Positions 39,964 through 50,025 of a stretch of 64,000 nucleotides of DNA are shown piece after piece (position 1 is the stretch's first letter; each line of letters begins with the position of its first letter). The notes beneath the pieces were generated by a model. That model searched no databases, had not been told where the DNA came from, and worked only from the letters and a program-made list of their open reading frames with translations. Source of the stretch: Leguminivora glycinivorella (Eukaryota > Arthropoda > Insecta > Lepidoptera > Tortricidae); assembly GCF_023078275.1 (NCBI RefSeq), contig NC_062991.1, positions 4,650,001-4,714,000 on the forward strand, read 5' to 3'. Made by a program: the position numbers and the translations under genes.

Positions 39964-40084
39964 TATTATTCTTATAAATGGGCTTACTCTTGGCCACAGA
40001 CTGGCCTTATAAGTGTGAAAAATACTAACCGACGCAGCGTGCTACTAGTAAAATGTATATTTTAACAATTTATTTTATTATTAT

Positions 40085-40362
40085 TATTTATATTATTTGG
40101 AGCCCGTCGTGTCCCACTGCTGGGCAAAGGCCTCCCCCCAATTTCTAAACTGATCTCAATCCAGTGCTATGTCTGACCATTCCTCCAAGAAGGAGTCCAG
40201 TTCATCCCTCCATCGCCGGCGGGGTCTGCCGGATCCCCGATCAGAGTTTTCGGGCTCGCACACTGTAGTGAGTTTGGCCCACAACTCATTAGGCATTCGG
40301 CAGACGTGACCAGCCCCATTTTAACTTGGCCGCCTTCCGAGCTACATCGACTCGATCCTATT
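40085..40362 (-). pseudogene. RTE-type LINE 3' fragment
   Basis: On the minus strand it encodes decayed C-terminal RTE sequence: 'GGCCTTTGCCCAGCAGTGGG' at the end and 'GGCAGACCCCGCCGGCGATG' upstream, matching the GRP..RW region. Frames are broken. It reaches further upstream than the copy at 8,300. Confidence 0.75.
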
Positions 40363-40754
40363 TAACAATTTATAAAAAAAAATTGTATTCTGCATTGTCA
40401 CGTATCCCAAATCTCTACTGATCAATGCGTGATAAGTGAGAGTGACAGTTTTTTTTTAATATTGTCGCTATCTCTGTGTCGAGAAGACATGCGTGACAAG
40501 TTTGTCGCTCCTTTTGCGACTAAATTGGGATGTAGAAATTTCTGCCGTTTGTATCTTTTTCCTTGACGGCGGAAATTTCATATGAGTAGTTTACATTATG
40601 TACATTATGTCATATGTACAAAGAAAAAGTGACCAAGGGGTCAAAGAGAGGGGGGAGTTTATTTCAGTTTATAGTTAAAATAGTAGTGTGTCTACTAAAA
40701 AATACGAATTAAATTATTTTCTATGAGGATAAATTAATTTGTTCTAAGAAAGCT

Positions 40755-40850
40755 CTAATAGCAGTAACCACGTTCCTAAGACTTTCCATCCGGAGGTCAC
40801 TGGTTCCAACCCCGGCTCGTATCAATGAGTTTTTCGGAATCTATGTCCGA
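40755..40850 (+). repeat. tRNA-derived SINE fragment
   Basis: B-box-like 'GGTTCCAACCCCGGCTCGTA' followed by 'CAATGAGTTTTTCGGAATCT'. A reverse copy of this junction is at 57,190-57,245. Confidence 0.55.
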
Positions 40851-41078
40851 ATTTTCCCCCCTTTCCCCTAAAAAGTGGTTTAAAATTAGCGGTTTTTCGA
40901 GCGAAAACGAAATTTAAAGGTTTTGCCGCAAGTACATGATAACGGTTTGAAAAATTTAACCGGTATCCGAGCCCTGGTCCGAAATGTCATTGGATATTTG
41001 CCAGTCGCTTTTCGGTGAAGGAAGACATTATTGAGCAGTTCTCTAAAACTTTGTACAGTCAAGTGCAAAAATACGTAT

Positions 41079-41809
41079 TGTGAAAGGCGGTAAAAGGGGT
41101 GATGTTGTTCCCTTTACCGAGCGCAGACTAATTGGGTTGAGGGTCCCAATAAGTCGACACTCTTATAAGATGGTGAGGGTTCAGGCCTGGCTTAACAGAA
41201 CAACAACAACGATTCCAATTGGATTTATTTAGACAACACAAGAGTTACACGCAGGTTTACACAAATAGTCTTATACAATTTAGTCTAGTAACACTAAGTA
41301 ACACGAATGCCGTGAGTGGTATATCTAGCACTGTACACTGTTGCTTTCACTGAACTTCACTTTGACTATGGACGCGACGGTAGCGGGTGTACCGAAAAGA
41401 GGTGACGTAACGAGACGTACTCCGAACCGGGCTCACGCCTTGCTAGTAGAAGACTCTCCGTGTGTGATCGGAATTGCGACCTTACGCCAAACGCAGGGGT
41501 TTATGCAATGTGTGATCGGAACGGGCTTTCTCCGTACTTAGCAAGGAGCTATCTTAGGCCTAGAGTAAGGTCCTAGTTAGGAGCAGACTGGGATGTCAAC
41601 TGATTTGGGATGTGTCCCGGCGGGCTTTTATACCACCCGACGGCGTGGGTGAAAGCGACGCTTCCTTCCTGAGTAACGGGACGCTGGACCCGCGCATCTG
41701 CAGTGGCCGGCCATCGCAATGTAGAAACAATGGTGCGGTACCGTTGGGATCGGAAGGGCCGGCGGAACCTTCTACCTGCGTTACGCGTGGGAAACTTGGT
41801 CGTGCTACA
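41079..41809 (-). repeat. Left (3') LTR of the defective element
   Basis: Plus-strand ends TGTGAAAGGCGG and GTCGTGCTACA. It is the complete copy. The opposite LTR lacks its outer end and several short internal blocks. Confidence 0.8.
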
Positions 41810-42748
41810 GTCTCCCCCTCTGGATCCGACGACGTCCCGGCGAGGAGCCAGCACTAGGTAGCACTTCTTCTTTTCCATCGATTTTGCTTTTACATGCCCC
41901 TTGGGCTTCTTAGTCTTCTTCTTGAAGTTTTTGAGTGGCTGGGGTGGTGGTTCCGTAGGGGCCACCACCTCTTCATGATATAGCGCAAACGCTGCATCTT
42001 GGGGAGGTTTCATCTTCTCCGGACAGTCACTATTCCGAGTGACTATGCATGATGCGAGCTGACGTTGTGACTTTACGTCAGAGCTATCTTGTTTGGGTGC
42101 AAGTTTAGCACACTCAGCATGAGCTGGAATAACCACTACTGGATCACGTGGCTGCAACTTCAAAGCTTCCTGACGATTCTTTTCTAATGCTTCTTTTCTT
42201 TCTTCCGTTGAGGGAATTAGCGTGTAGCCTAATTCAACTTTTGTAGGGCTTGGCCCTATTTCACCAGGGACGCTGGGGGCCCAAGGATAGAGGCCGACGC
42301 TCTGGTCTCCTGGATTTGTATTTCTGCAGCAATTAGGACACTTGCTGCGAACGACGCCGGGTCTGCCGCATCCGTAGCAACTGATGCCAACCGGTGCTGA
42401 TGGAGCAACCTTGCTCACATCTCCCCCTGCATTTGAGCTCATCTCTTGTTGCTGCCGCTTCTTTGTGCGACAATCTGCTTCGGCGTGCCCGTTCTTATCG
42501 CAGTACTCGCAGCGTTGTCGGCCTGAAGTGTTCCGTTCATTGTTTGAAGGTACTGAGGCAACATTTTCTTCCCAGCTCGTCTTCTTTTCCAATAGGATTT
42601 CTTCAGCGCTCCTTGCGAGTTTCAGAAGTTCGTCGATCGATTTGAAAGCGCTTCTTGGCACCATTTCCCGTATATTTAAGTGGAGTTGACCATAAATCAT
42701 GTGGAGTTGATGGGTCTCCGGTGGGATTGGTGAAGGCAGCTGGGCTAC
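41573..42748 (-). pseudogene. gag: Gag C-terminal half joined to a pol-like end
   Basis: In frame from the junction at 42,748 (VAQLPSPIPP, MIYGQLHLNIREMVPR) it continues the capsid C-terminal domain. Two zinc knuckles follow: CEYCDKNGHAEADC and CYGCGRPGVVRSKCPNC, the second unusual. A linker and a basic C-terminus (KNFKKKTKKPKGHVKAKSM, then LAPRRDVVGSRGG) look like the end of pol. The frame runs into the LTR and stops at 41,573. I infer that an internal deletion removed the enzymes and joined gag to the pol tail in frame. It is cut from its N-terminal half by the LINE tail. Confidence 0.7.
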
Positions 42749-42900
42749 CCAACGGTTGTCTGGTAGAGATCGCTCTTTAGCGATAAGACCGCCTGTTGTC
42801 TGCCTCTATTTATAATCATTTGTTTTGTCTCCGCTGTATCTTTTTTCTGTATCTCTTGCTGAGGTGTGCCAATAAAGAGTATTCTATCTATCTATCTATC
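42749..42900 (+). mobile_element. LINE 3'-end insertion in gag
   Basis: 152 bp: 'GGTAGAGATCGCTCTTTAGC', 'GATAAGACCGCCTGTTGTCT', 'AATAAAGAGTATTC' and a TATC microsatellite end. This is the 3' UTR of a lepidopteran LINE, probably CR1-type. Taking it out joins the two gag halves in one frame. Confidence 0.85.
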
Positions 42901-43353
42901 TATGAGTGCCCTCTTCTTTGCGACGAACTTCTCAGTGGGGGTTTTCGCATCCTGCTTGAGTTCTATTATCCTCTGATACAGGATGTCCGCTGGTATTTTC
43001 GGGGCGAACGCGTGCCGCAGCCGATTCTCAAAATCCGTCCAGGACTTGACGTCTGACTTGGCACCTTCCCACCAGACAGCGGCGTCTCCTTTTAAAAGGA
43101 GGGTAAGCCCTTCGAGAGCGTTCTCGTCGTCAATGTTCTCGATTTTCTTGTACACGTTGATAGCTGCGAGAAAAGTCTCTGCAGCCTCGTTTTCGCCAGT
43201 TCCGTCGTATACTGCGTTGCATCGTGCGAAAGACCCTTGTCTGTTTGCCGGTGCTAGAGCTGCGATGATGCGCTGGAGCTGTTCTTCGGTCATCGTGAGG
43301 GCCATCTTCGCTCTGTGTTGTGCTCGTGTTCTAGGTTCTGAAGCCAGGGCCAC
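42901..43353 (-). pseudogene. gag: Gag N-terminal half
   Basis: About 150 codons from a start near 43,353 (a second ATG, MALTMTEEQLQRII, may be the real start). It shows the capsid N-terminal pattern typical of Ty3/Gypsy and Arc proteins: CNAVYDGTGENEAAETFL, NALEGLTLLLKGDAAVWW and WTDFENRLRHAFAP. It breaks off at RALI, where the LINE tail enters; the rest resumes at 42,748. The 5' LTR and primer site lie immediately upstream. Confidence 0.78.
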
Positions 43354-43369
43354 TTAGTTGGGCGCCAGT

Positions 43370-44012
43370 TGTGAAAGGCGGTAAAAAGGGGTGATGTTGT
43401 TCCCTTTACCGAGCGCAGACTAATTGGGTTGAGGGTCCCAATAAGTCGACACTCTTATAAGATGGTGAGGGTTCAGGCCTGGCTTAACAGAACAACAACA
43501 ACGATTCCAATTGGATTTATTTAGACAACACAAGAGTTACACGCAGGTTTACACAAATAGTCTTATACAATTTAGTCTAGTAACACTAAGTAACACGAAT
43601 GCCGTGAGTGGTATATCTAGCACTGTACACTGTTGCTTTCACTGAACTTCACTTTGACTATGGACGCGACGGTAGCGGGTGTACCGAAAAGAGATGACGT
43701 AACGAGACGTACTCCGAACCGGGCTCACGCCTTGCTAGTAGAAGACTCTCCGTGTGTGATCGGAATTGCGACCTTACGTCAAACGCAGGGGTTTATGCAA
43801 TGTGTGATCGGAACGGGCTTTCTCCGTACTTAGCAAGGAGCTATCTTAGGCCTAGAGTAAGGTCGTTAGGAGCAGACTGGGATGTCAACTGATTTGGGAT
43901 GTGTCCCGGCTCAAAAAGCGATGCTTCCGAGAACGGGACGCTGGACCCGCGCATTCCAGCCGACATAAAACAATGTGCGGTACCGTTGGGACAAGGGCCG
44001 GCGGAACCTACC
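43370..44012 (-). repeat. Right (5') LTR, eroded
   Basis: Nearly identical to the left LTR for about 530 bp (to GGGATGTGTCCCGGC), then differing by several deletions of 3 to 20 bp, and stopping at GGCGGAACCTACC without the last 40 bp. As this LTR should hold the promoter, transcription is probably lost. Confidence 0.75.
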
Positions 44013-44449
44013 TTTTTGGGATAAGTATCGATTTTATCCGCTCAAAAATATGTACCGCCTTACCGCCGACATATGCTTTATTTTTGATAAGTTGACTGTA
44101 TTTTTACACACGTCAGCAAATTTTAATTTATCCCATTTTGTTACCAACATTTAGTAATTAACATAAGTCGATTTTCGTAAGATATATATAGGATAATTGT
44201 TATAATTAATAAAATATAGATACTGGTCTTAATGACGAAATAAAATTTACTAAAATCTCAATTCATCAAATAATCTTGGTAACAAAATAGGAATAAAAAC
44301 AATTTTTGTACAAACTTTTTGAGAACCGTTGTGTTAAGGAATCGGGCTAATCCTAGTTGACTTTCGTAAACACAAAGATCCTTACCGTATTGAACTGTGA
44401 TTTTTTAAATACTTTGTACTTATAGAAACACTAGCTTTTGCCTCGCGTT
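44013..44449. other. AT-rich, no gene seen
   Basis: No coding or repeat structure recognised. Confidence 0.4.
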
Positions 44450-44860
44450 AAATCCAAATATTCGGCATGCTCCATACAAAATTCCACCCCTTATTTTAGA
44501 GAAGTGGGGTATTAGAAAGAGACAAAAAGTGGCCTATGTCACTCTCCGTCCCTTCAACTATTTCCACTTAAAATCACGCCAATCCGTCGCTCCATTTTGT
44601 CGTGAAAGACGGACAGTAAAACAGACACACATACTTTCACATTTATAATATCACTAGCTTTTCCCGCGGCTTCGCCCGCGTTAAAAAGAGACAAAATGTG
44701 GCGGAGATAGTTGAAGCAATGGAAAGTGACATAGCTTTCCATTGCTTCAACTATCTCCAATTAAAAAATCACGTCAATCCGTCGCTCCGTTTTACCGTGA
44801 AAGACGGACAAACAAACAGACACACTTTCCCATTTATAATATTAGTATAGAAGTATGGAT
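44450..44860 (+). repeat. Family R1, two copies in tandem with hairpin
   Basis: Two successive copies: 44,450-44,650 and 44,655-44,860. At their junction 'GGAGATAGTTGAAGCAATGG' (44,702) faces its complement ending 44,757, giving a hairpin of about 28-bp arms. Confidence 0.75.
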
Positions 44861-45199
44861 TTGTAAGTTCTCTAAAAGTGAGACCAGTAAATACTTAAAC
44901 ATCATGACATGTTCTTCCTTGGCACACATCTTCAAAGCGTAACTGTCAAGTGCTGCCACTCCCATACAAAATCAAATTAACAACACACAGTTAAAACTGA
45001 ACCTTAAGCATAAAGGAGAGGCTTTAAGTTGGAGGAGGCTGCGAATGCACGCAAGAGGTCAGCTTGGTTATCAGAATACTAACGGTGAATAAACCAGTAC
45101 TGTAGTTAAAGCATGTCCTTTTATTTAACTTGCAATGTCCGTAAGTATACGTACATATGTATATCTAAAAAACAAACTGACAACAAGTATAAATAAATA

Positions 45200-45455
45200 T
45201 AAATAATTATTATAGGACATTGTTACACAGATTGACTGAGGCCCACGGTAAGCTCAAGAAGGCTTGTGTTGCAGGTACTCAGACAACGATATATATAATA
45301 TATAAATACTTATATACATAGAAAATATCCATGACTCAGGAACAAATATCTGTGCTCATCACACAAATAAATGCCCTTACCAGGATTCGAACCCGGGACC
45401 GCGGCGCAGCAGGCAGGGTCACTACTGACTGCGCCAGACCGGTCGTTCGGAGTAA
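45200..45455 (-). mobile_element. tRNA-headed SINE, full copy
   Basis: The head on the minus strand: A-box 'TGGCGCAGTCAGTAG', B-box 'GGGTTCGAATCC'. The body has 'GCATTTATTTGTGTGATGAG', 'CACAGATATTTGTTCCTGAG', 'AGGCTCAGTCAATCTGTG'-like tail, ending in AT-rich repeats. A tail-only copy is at 48,120-48,345. Confidence 0.8.
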
Positions 45456-45529
45456 TAATAAATAAGTATAGTCGTTACAATTACGACAGCGTCTCAAATT
45501 TAAAACGTCTATTTTTTCACTGTGCACTG

Positions 45530-45720
45530 AACTGTGAGCGTAGTCGAATGCACAAGCGCTCACGAAACGCTCACGATAATATCTCTTTTGTAGCTATTTA
45601 TGTATCTCTATCGCTCTTGCGTACTGGCGGGCGCGCGCGACAGAGCCAGGCTACATTTCTGCGCCGTTGCGTTTTCGCGTCGCAGAAAAGCCATTCGGCT
45701 ACGGGGCCTGATATCTAAGA
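45530..45720. repeat. Repeat R14 (GAGCGTTTCGTGAGCG)
   Basis: 'GTGAGCGTAGTCGAATGCAC', 'CGCTCACGAAACGCTCACGA', 'CTATCGCTCTTGCGTACTGG' and 'TTTTCGCGTCGCAGAAAAGC'. A related inverted copy is at 58,420-58,615. Contains self-complementary pieces; non-coding. Confidence 0.6.
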
Positions 45721-46249
45721 TTCATCTACTCGAGTCGAGTGTGTCTATTATAAGCGCCGTCTTTGTGAGTTGGTATAACTTTTCTTGCATTTCAGAGGTA
45801 CCTAAGTATCTATCTTTGACTTTATTTACCTTACGCAGTTATATCTATCCTTAGTAGTAATTATATAATACTACAAAGTCGGGCTCTCCATCGATAGATA
45901 AGAAATGCAACACTCAAACATAATCACCCAAAAACAAATCTTAATCTAACGCGCATTAAATTCAATTTCCCTTCGAAATACAAACATACTTCTGGTTTCA
46001 CGGTACGTCCATTCAACTATCAACTTTATCTCGTTAAGCATAGAGATAATTTTTCTTTGTAGTATAAAATAGGGTCTATTACGTGCATAAATTGCGTACG
46101 GCCTATGACCCGTAGCCAGCATTACTTAATGAGTGACACTCCCCAGGATCCTAGATAATTAACGGTGATATTTTGATGCTTATTTTACGATGCAATTTCC
46201 CGATTAATAAACGTAAAAGTTATGATTTTTATGTGTTGTTTTCGCTGTA
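45721..46249. other. No gene seen
   Basis: AT-rich; no coding or repeat structure recognised. Confidence 0.4.
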
Positions 46250-46391
46250 CCGTTACGCCGTGTCTTGCGTGGGCGACGGTCGCGCGACCGTCGCCGTCGC
46301 GTCTCATACTTCCATATCGATAAGGTTTGATTTCGTATGCGTCGCATCGCCGTCGCGCGACCGTCGCCCACGCAAGCCACGGCGTTAACCG
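46250..46391. mobile_element. GC-rich foldback element
   Basis: Outer arms 'GTTACGCCGTGTCTTGCGTG' and 'CACGCAAGCCACGGCGTTAA' continue through 'GGCGACGGTCGCGCGACCGT', which is itself palindromic. 142 bp, no open frame of note. Confidence 0.8.
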
Positions 46392-46449
46392 TTGAAGTGG
46401 CAACGTGGAAGGAGTAGCGCTAATTTTCAAATCAACCTTCGAATCAAGA

Positions 46450-46542
46450 CTAAACGGGCATCTTCTGGGCGAGCTGACTCCATCGTAGGCCACGTCTTTG
46501 CCTTTAGCTAGTCTGTGGTCAAAAGTAAGCCCATTTATAAAA
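46450..46542 (-). repeat. Family R7
   Basis: 'GGCATCTTCTGGGCGAGCTG' and 'CATCGTAGGCCACGTCTTTG', then 'CTAGTCTGTGGTCAAAAGTA' on the plus strand. Confidence 0.7.
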
Positions 46543-46733
46543 ATTAAAAATAATTAATCGTGCGACCGTTGGAACTAATTTGACTCCATTTTATTTATTT
46601 ATCCTCAGTACTACCAACAAGCACAGTCAACCACCCTAGGCCACTGTAGAACTATGTCATAGTGACGTTATTAATCTGATTGTAAGAAATCTCTTACCGC
46701 TTGTCATTTTGACATGGTTGTAGAGTAGCCTAA

Positions 46734-46965
46734 GGGACCATCCACACTCATAAGACGCATGTCTTGCGGCGCGCAACGGACGTCTCCGCCACGCCGCCTG
46801 AATGTAATTCAAAAAACCTGCGCCTGCGCCTAGGGGCGCGTCTTACTTACGTCCTTCCTATACAAAATGTACTGAGGAGACGTTTTTTGAATTACATTTA
46901 GGCGGCGTGGCGGAGACGTCCGTTGCGCGCCGCGAGACACGCGACGCCTAAGTGGGGACGCTGCC
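46734..46965. mobile_element. MITE-A
   Basis: Left end GGGACCATCCACACTCATAA after TAA; right end 'CGACGCCTAAGTGGGGACGC'. The right flank does not match the TAA, so the end is approximate. Confidence 0.8.
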
Positions 46966-47304
46966 GAAGGTTCCAATTGGTTGATTGTACAGACCTACCT
47001 ATTTGAAAACGTCAAAAACTCAATATCAAAGCTAACAAGCCATTTAATTTCCTAATTGCATATATCAAAGAAGAAATCGTATTCTGCATGACTTTGTCCA
47101 TTTAATTATTTACTTAAAAAACCTTAACATTTCATATACAAACAAGGTTTCGAAGTTCAAAACAACGCCACAAATCAATGGGCGGCGTGTACACAAATTT
47201 ATGACTCCAAATATTTGTTTGGCGAACTGTACGCGGATATAAATAAGGCAGTTTTGAACAGGTGTGGGAATTAAGGGTTTTCTGGTGATTCACAAAGCAT
47301 TTTT
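46966..47304. other. No gene seen
   Basis: AT-rich; no coding or repeat structure recognised. Confidence 0.4.
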
Positions 47305-47440
47305 CCATTTACCGGTGTATTCCCGAATGGGATAGACAGAGCACATGAAACTGTTCAAGTTTTAAAGCCAGTCATAGCATCAAGGGGTTTGACATTGCAG
47401 TGACAGGTTGTCAGCCCATCGCCCACACCACAGTATAATA
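47305..47440 (+). repeat. Family R5
   Basis: 'GGTGTATTCCCGAATGGGAT', 'AGACAGAGCACATGAAACTG', 'TTGACATTGCAGTGACAGGT'. Confidence 0.7.
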
Positions 47441-47444
47441 AAGA

Positions 47445-47520
47445 GTACTATCGTATCGAACAGTATGGTCACTCCCGCTCCCCGCTGAAAGTGCCGCCCA
47501 CCCCCTCTCAGTTACGTGAT
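47445..47520 (-). repeat. Family R10 fragment
   Basis: 'ATAAAGAGTACTATCGTATC' and 'CCGCTCCCCGCTGAAAGTGC' on the plus strand, the reverse of the end of the family. A scrap of R11 follows at 47,590-47,620. Confidence 0.65.
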
Positions 47521-47947
47521 CATTTTTCAGAAGTTACGAATTAAAAAAACTATGCTATTCTGTTTCCTATAATGGACCTAACTATATGCTGAAGTTAACG
47601 GAATGCAATAAAAACACGGTGTCGTTTAGTACTGTGTTGTACATTCTTATGTTATTCTGTCATTAGGTACATTATGTTAGATTAGGTTCAGATTGCCTAT
47701 GTTGAAATCTGGTATAACTTGTCGACTCAAAACTATTCGAGGTGCCTTTGTGAAATCGAGTAGGAAATGAGGAGCTCCGATTTAGAACCAAACTATCCAC
47801 ATAGTTCAGATATTTTCCACATGTAAGCACACGTAGGTAATGTGGGTAAGCGAGGTAATTCATGCGTAGTATATGCAGCTAGTCTAAGTATGCACAGAGC
47901 GTTCAACCAGCGGTTTGACTAGTTTGAGATACGTTTTTTTTTTTATT

Positions 47948-48062
47948 AAAAATGGGCTTACTCTTGGCCACAGAGTAGCCAAAGGCAAAGACGTGGCCTA
48001 CGATGGAGCTCGCTCGCCCAGAAGATGCCTGTTCACTCTTGATTTGAAGGTTGCCGGGTTAT
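47948..48062 (+). repeat. Family R7
   Basis: 'GGGCTTACTCTTGGCCACAG', 'AGCCAAAGGCAAAGACGTGG', 'AGAAGATGCCTGTTCACTCT', 'TGATTTGAAGGTTGCCGGGT'. Confidence 0.75.
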
Positions 48063-48119
48063 ATGAGCTCGGAAATATATATATTATTGTTATTAAGCGT
48101 TTATTCCGATCTAGTATAG

Positions 48120-48345
48120 CCTTAGATCCCGGGCGAATTTTCGAGTTTTCGAGTTTCCCGGTAAGGGCATTTATTAGTGTGATGAGCACAGATATTTGTT
48201 CCTGAGTCATGGATGTTTTCTATGTATATAAGTATTTATATATTATATATATCGTTGTCTGAGTACCCACAGCACAAGCCTTCTTGAGCTTACCGTGGGC
48301 CTCAGTCAATCTGTGTAAGAATGTCCTATAATATTTATTTATTTA
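48120..48345 (+). mobile_element. SINE tail copy (5'-truncated)
   Basis: 'GTAAGGGCATTTATTAGTGT', 'GATGAGCACAGATATTTGTT', 'CTTCTTGAGCTTACCGTGGG' and an (ATTT)n end. It matches the SINE at 45,200-45,455 but lacks the tRNA-like head. Confidence 0.75.
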
Positions 48346-48359
48346 TTTATTTATTTATT

Positions 48360-48700
48360 ATTAAATTAAAGCGGGACTTAATCGCGTAAAACTTACGTTT
48401 ATATTTAACCCGACGTTTCGGACGTCTGTGGTCACGGGTAGACTGAACGGCTTCTAGCTGTACGGGTTTTCGAACTACCCGCACTTGATTCTCATTAGTT
48501 ACTTTTACGATAGGGTTACCACTTTACCTACATACAACACTCACAACATCCGGATGGTATGAGACCGGAAGTTTTCTCACGTTTGCACTTGCTAATCACC
48601 GGATTCCACGAAGATGAAATCCATTGCCCTTCATTTTGATTGAAATTAGGTACGATGTTTCCTGATTTCAATCGCTTCACGTACTTTCCTGCTATAGTAA
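48360..48700 (-). pseudogene. Penelope-like element, 3' end of the coding region and terminal repeat
   Basis: On the minus strand from about 48,690 one frame gives VREAIEIRKH and a neighbouring frame continues NFNQNEGQWISSSWNPVI. This is the usual end of a Penelope protein, C-terminal to the GIY-YIG endonuclease; at least one frameshift separates the pieces. About 150 bases further on lies the terminal-repeat block with GTGACCAC and GAAACGTCGGG, ending in TTAAGTCCCGC and an (AAAT)n tail. The RT and catalytic endonuclease parts are absent. Assignment rests on the peptide motifs. Confidence 0.72.
48409..48438 (-). ncRNA. Hammerhead-like fold in Penelope repeat (copy 2)
   Basis: On the minus strand: CCC, GTGACCA, C, a short AGACGTCC in the place of stem II, GAAAC, GTC, GGG. 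Same unusual core as 12,883-12,922. Stem II here is a tiny palindrome (GACGTC) with no loop, so a monomer fold is doubtful. Confidence 0.3.
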
Positions 48701-49196
48701 AGACGTTCAGTTGATAGGACTTTGGAATTGTGCAGTTCAGTTTTTATTAAGATTTATTTCCAATAGGTTCATAATTTTATCACCAGATGACGTCTCGGTA
48801 ATTCAATTGATTTAAATAGTCATATAATATCATGAATTTGCTTTTATCTGTACGGTATTTTAAATGTGTTTGTATTGATAATTTTGTGCATGTGATTTAA
48901 TAGTATAACTTTCATACCGATGACATCAATTTGACGTCACGCTGGTTAGTAAAAGTAACAGCACAAACCGGTTAGTAAAAGTAAACGTTTAGAACACTTG
49001 TTGAATAAACCGGAGTTTTATTTCCGCTTACAATGTTATTACGGAAATAAATATGGCGGATTTTTACTGTAAAAGGCTGAGCATTTAGTCGAGCAATATT
49101 AATAACCTTTTTTTCACAACTGTAAAAAGGTTTTGTAAACCGTTTTATATGTGGTAACTGTTTTGACAGATTTTAACACCTTCTATGAGAAAAGAA
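48701..49196. other. No gene seen
   Basis: AT-rich. 'CCGGTTAGTAAAAGTAA' words repeat near 48,945-48,985. No coding content recognised. Confidence 0.4.
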
Positions 49197-49530
49197 ATTG
49201 GTCAATTTTTTTTTCAAAGTTGTCCGCCCACTTTTTTTTTTTTGGAAATTTTTATGTGGTTTCCACTCAGAATCGTGAGCTCTTTCAATTTTAATAGAAG
49301 AAAAAAAGTGTCCCAAGGTTTTTTTCCCATTCCGTTACCATTTTTTCATACACTTTGTATGGCGGTAACGGAATGGAATGTTCGAAAGAATGTATGGAAA
49401 TCTTGGGACATTATTTTTCTTCTATCAGGATCGAAAGAGCTCGCGATTCTGAGTATTAATCGCGTAAAAAATACCTATGTTACAAAAAAGTGGGGGAGGG
49501 GGGGCAACTTTGAAAATAAATGGCCCAGAT
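49197..49530. mobile_element. MITE-C foldback, full copy
   Basis: 'TTTTTCAAAGTTGTCCGCCC', 'TCAGAATCGTGAGCTCTTTC' with partner 'GAAAGAGCTCGCGATTCTGA', closing 'AATGGCCCAGAT'. Close to the copy at 37,174 but in the opposite orientation of its asymmetric centre. Confidence 0.88.
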
Positions 49531-49559
49531 AAGTGTTCGAATTCTACTCTTTTTGCCAA

Positions 49560-49690
49560 GCTGTACAAAATAAATCGGTTTAAAAATATCCCTCCAAAAG
49601 TCATATATAACTGTGCCATATTGGCTGAGTATTTAGATGTAAAAATCCCCAAAAATCGGAAACGGGCCACTCGGAAAGCTTCAGCATTAA
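49560..49690 (+). repeat. Direct repeat D2, left copy, with conserved open frame
   Basis: The stretch from 'TTTAAAAATATCCCTCC' to 'CACTCGGAAAGCTTCAGC' is repeated at 50,065-50,170. One frame stays open in both copies and reads ...CAILAEYLDVKIPKNRKRATRKA here. MITE-A is inserted just downstream. Confidence 0.7.
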
Positions 49691-49703
49691 TTTGTTCATA
49701 TAA

Positions 49704-49925
49704 GGGACTATCCACACTCAGGCGACGCATGTCTTAAGACGCGGAAGGTCCGTCAGCGCCACCTCAAGCGACGCGCCCCAAGCGACGCGTCGCCTGGGGT
49801 GCGTCTTACGTCCTTCCTTTACAAGATATACTGAGGAGACGTTTTTTTAAATTATATTCGGGCAGCGTGGCGCTGACGTCCGTTCCGCGTCTTAAGACAT
49901 GCGTCGTCTGAGTGTGGGTGGCCGC
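49704..49925. mobile_element. MITE-A
   Basis: Flanked by TAA (49,701-49,703 and 49,926-49,928). Ends GGGACTATCCACACTCAGGC and 'CTGAGTGTGGGTGGCCGC'. Intact copy lying between the two D2 repeats. Confidence 0.88.
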
Positions 49926-50025
49926 TAACGCGATAAATACAATGCAATTTTAATAAGAGACAAAGAGCGCCAGACGCAGACTCAAGAGGCATAGGTTAAC
50001 TTTTTGACAGGTACTAAACCATCAA

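Larger units (their letters stand above)
41079..44012 (-). mobile_element. Defective gag-bearing LTR element (Ty3/Gypsy, Arc-type gag)
   Basis: Two copies of a 0.65-0.73-kb LTR bound an internal region of about 1.56 kb. Internal order on the minus strand: a primer site TGGCGCCCAACTAAG next to the right LTR, a gag, zinc knuckles, a short pol-like end, and a polypurine run GAGGGGGAGA before the left LTR at 41,809. Protease, RT, RNase H and integrase are missing. The gag belongs to the Ty3/Gypsy lineage related to insect Arc proteins. A LINE tail interrupts gag at 42,749-42,900. Non-autonomous. Confidence 0.8.

Noticed and set aside
41341..41541. 66-codon plus-strand frame, repeated at 43,633-43,833
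   Set aside because: The two copies are the two LTRs of one element, antisense to its genes; their conservation follows from LTR identity.
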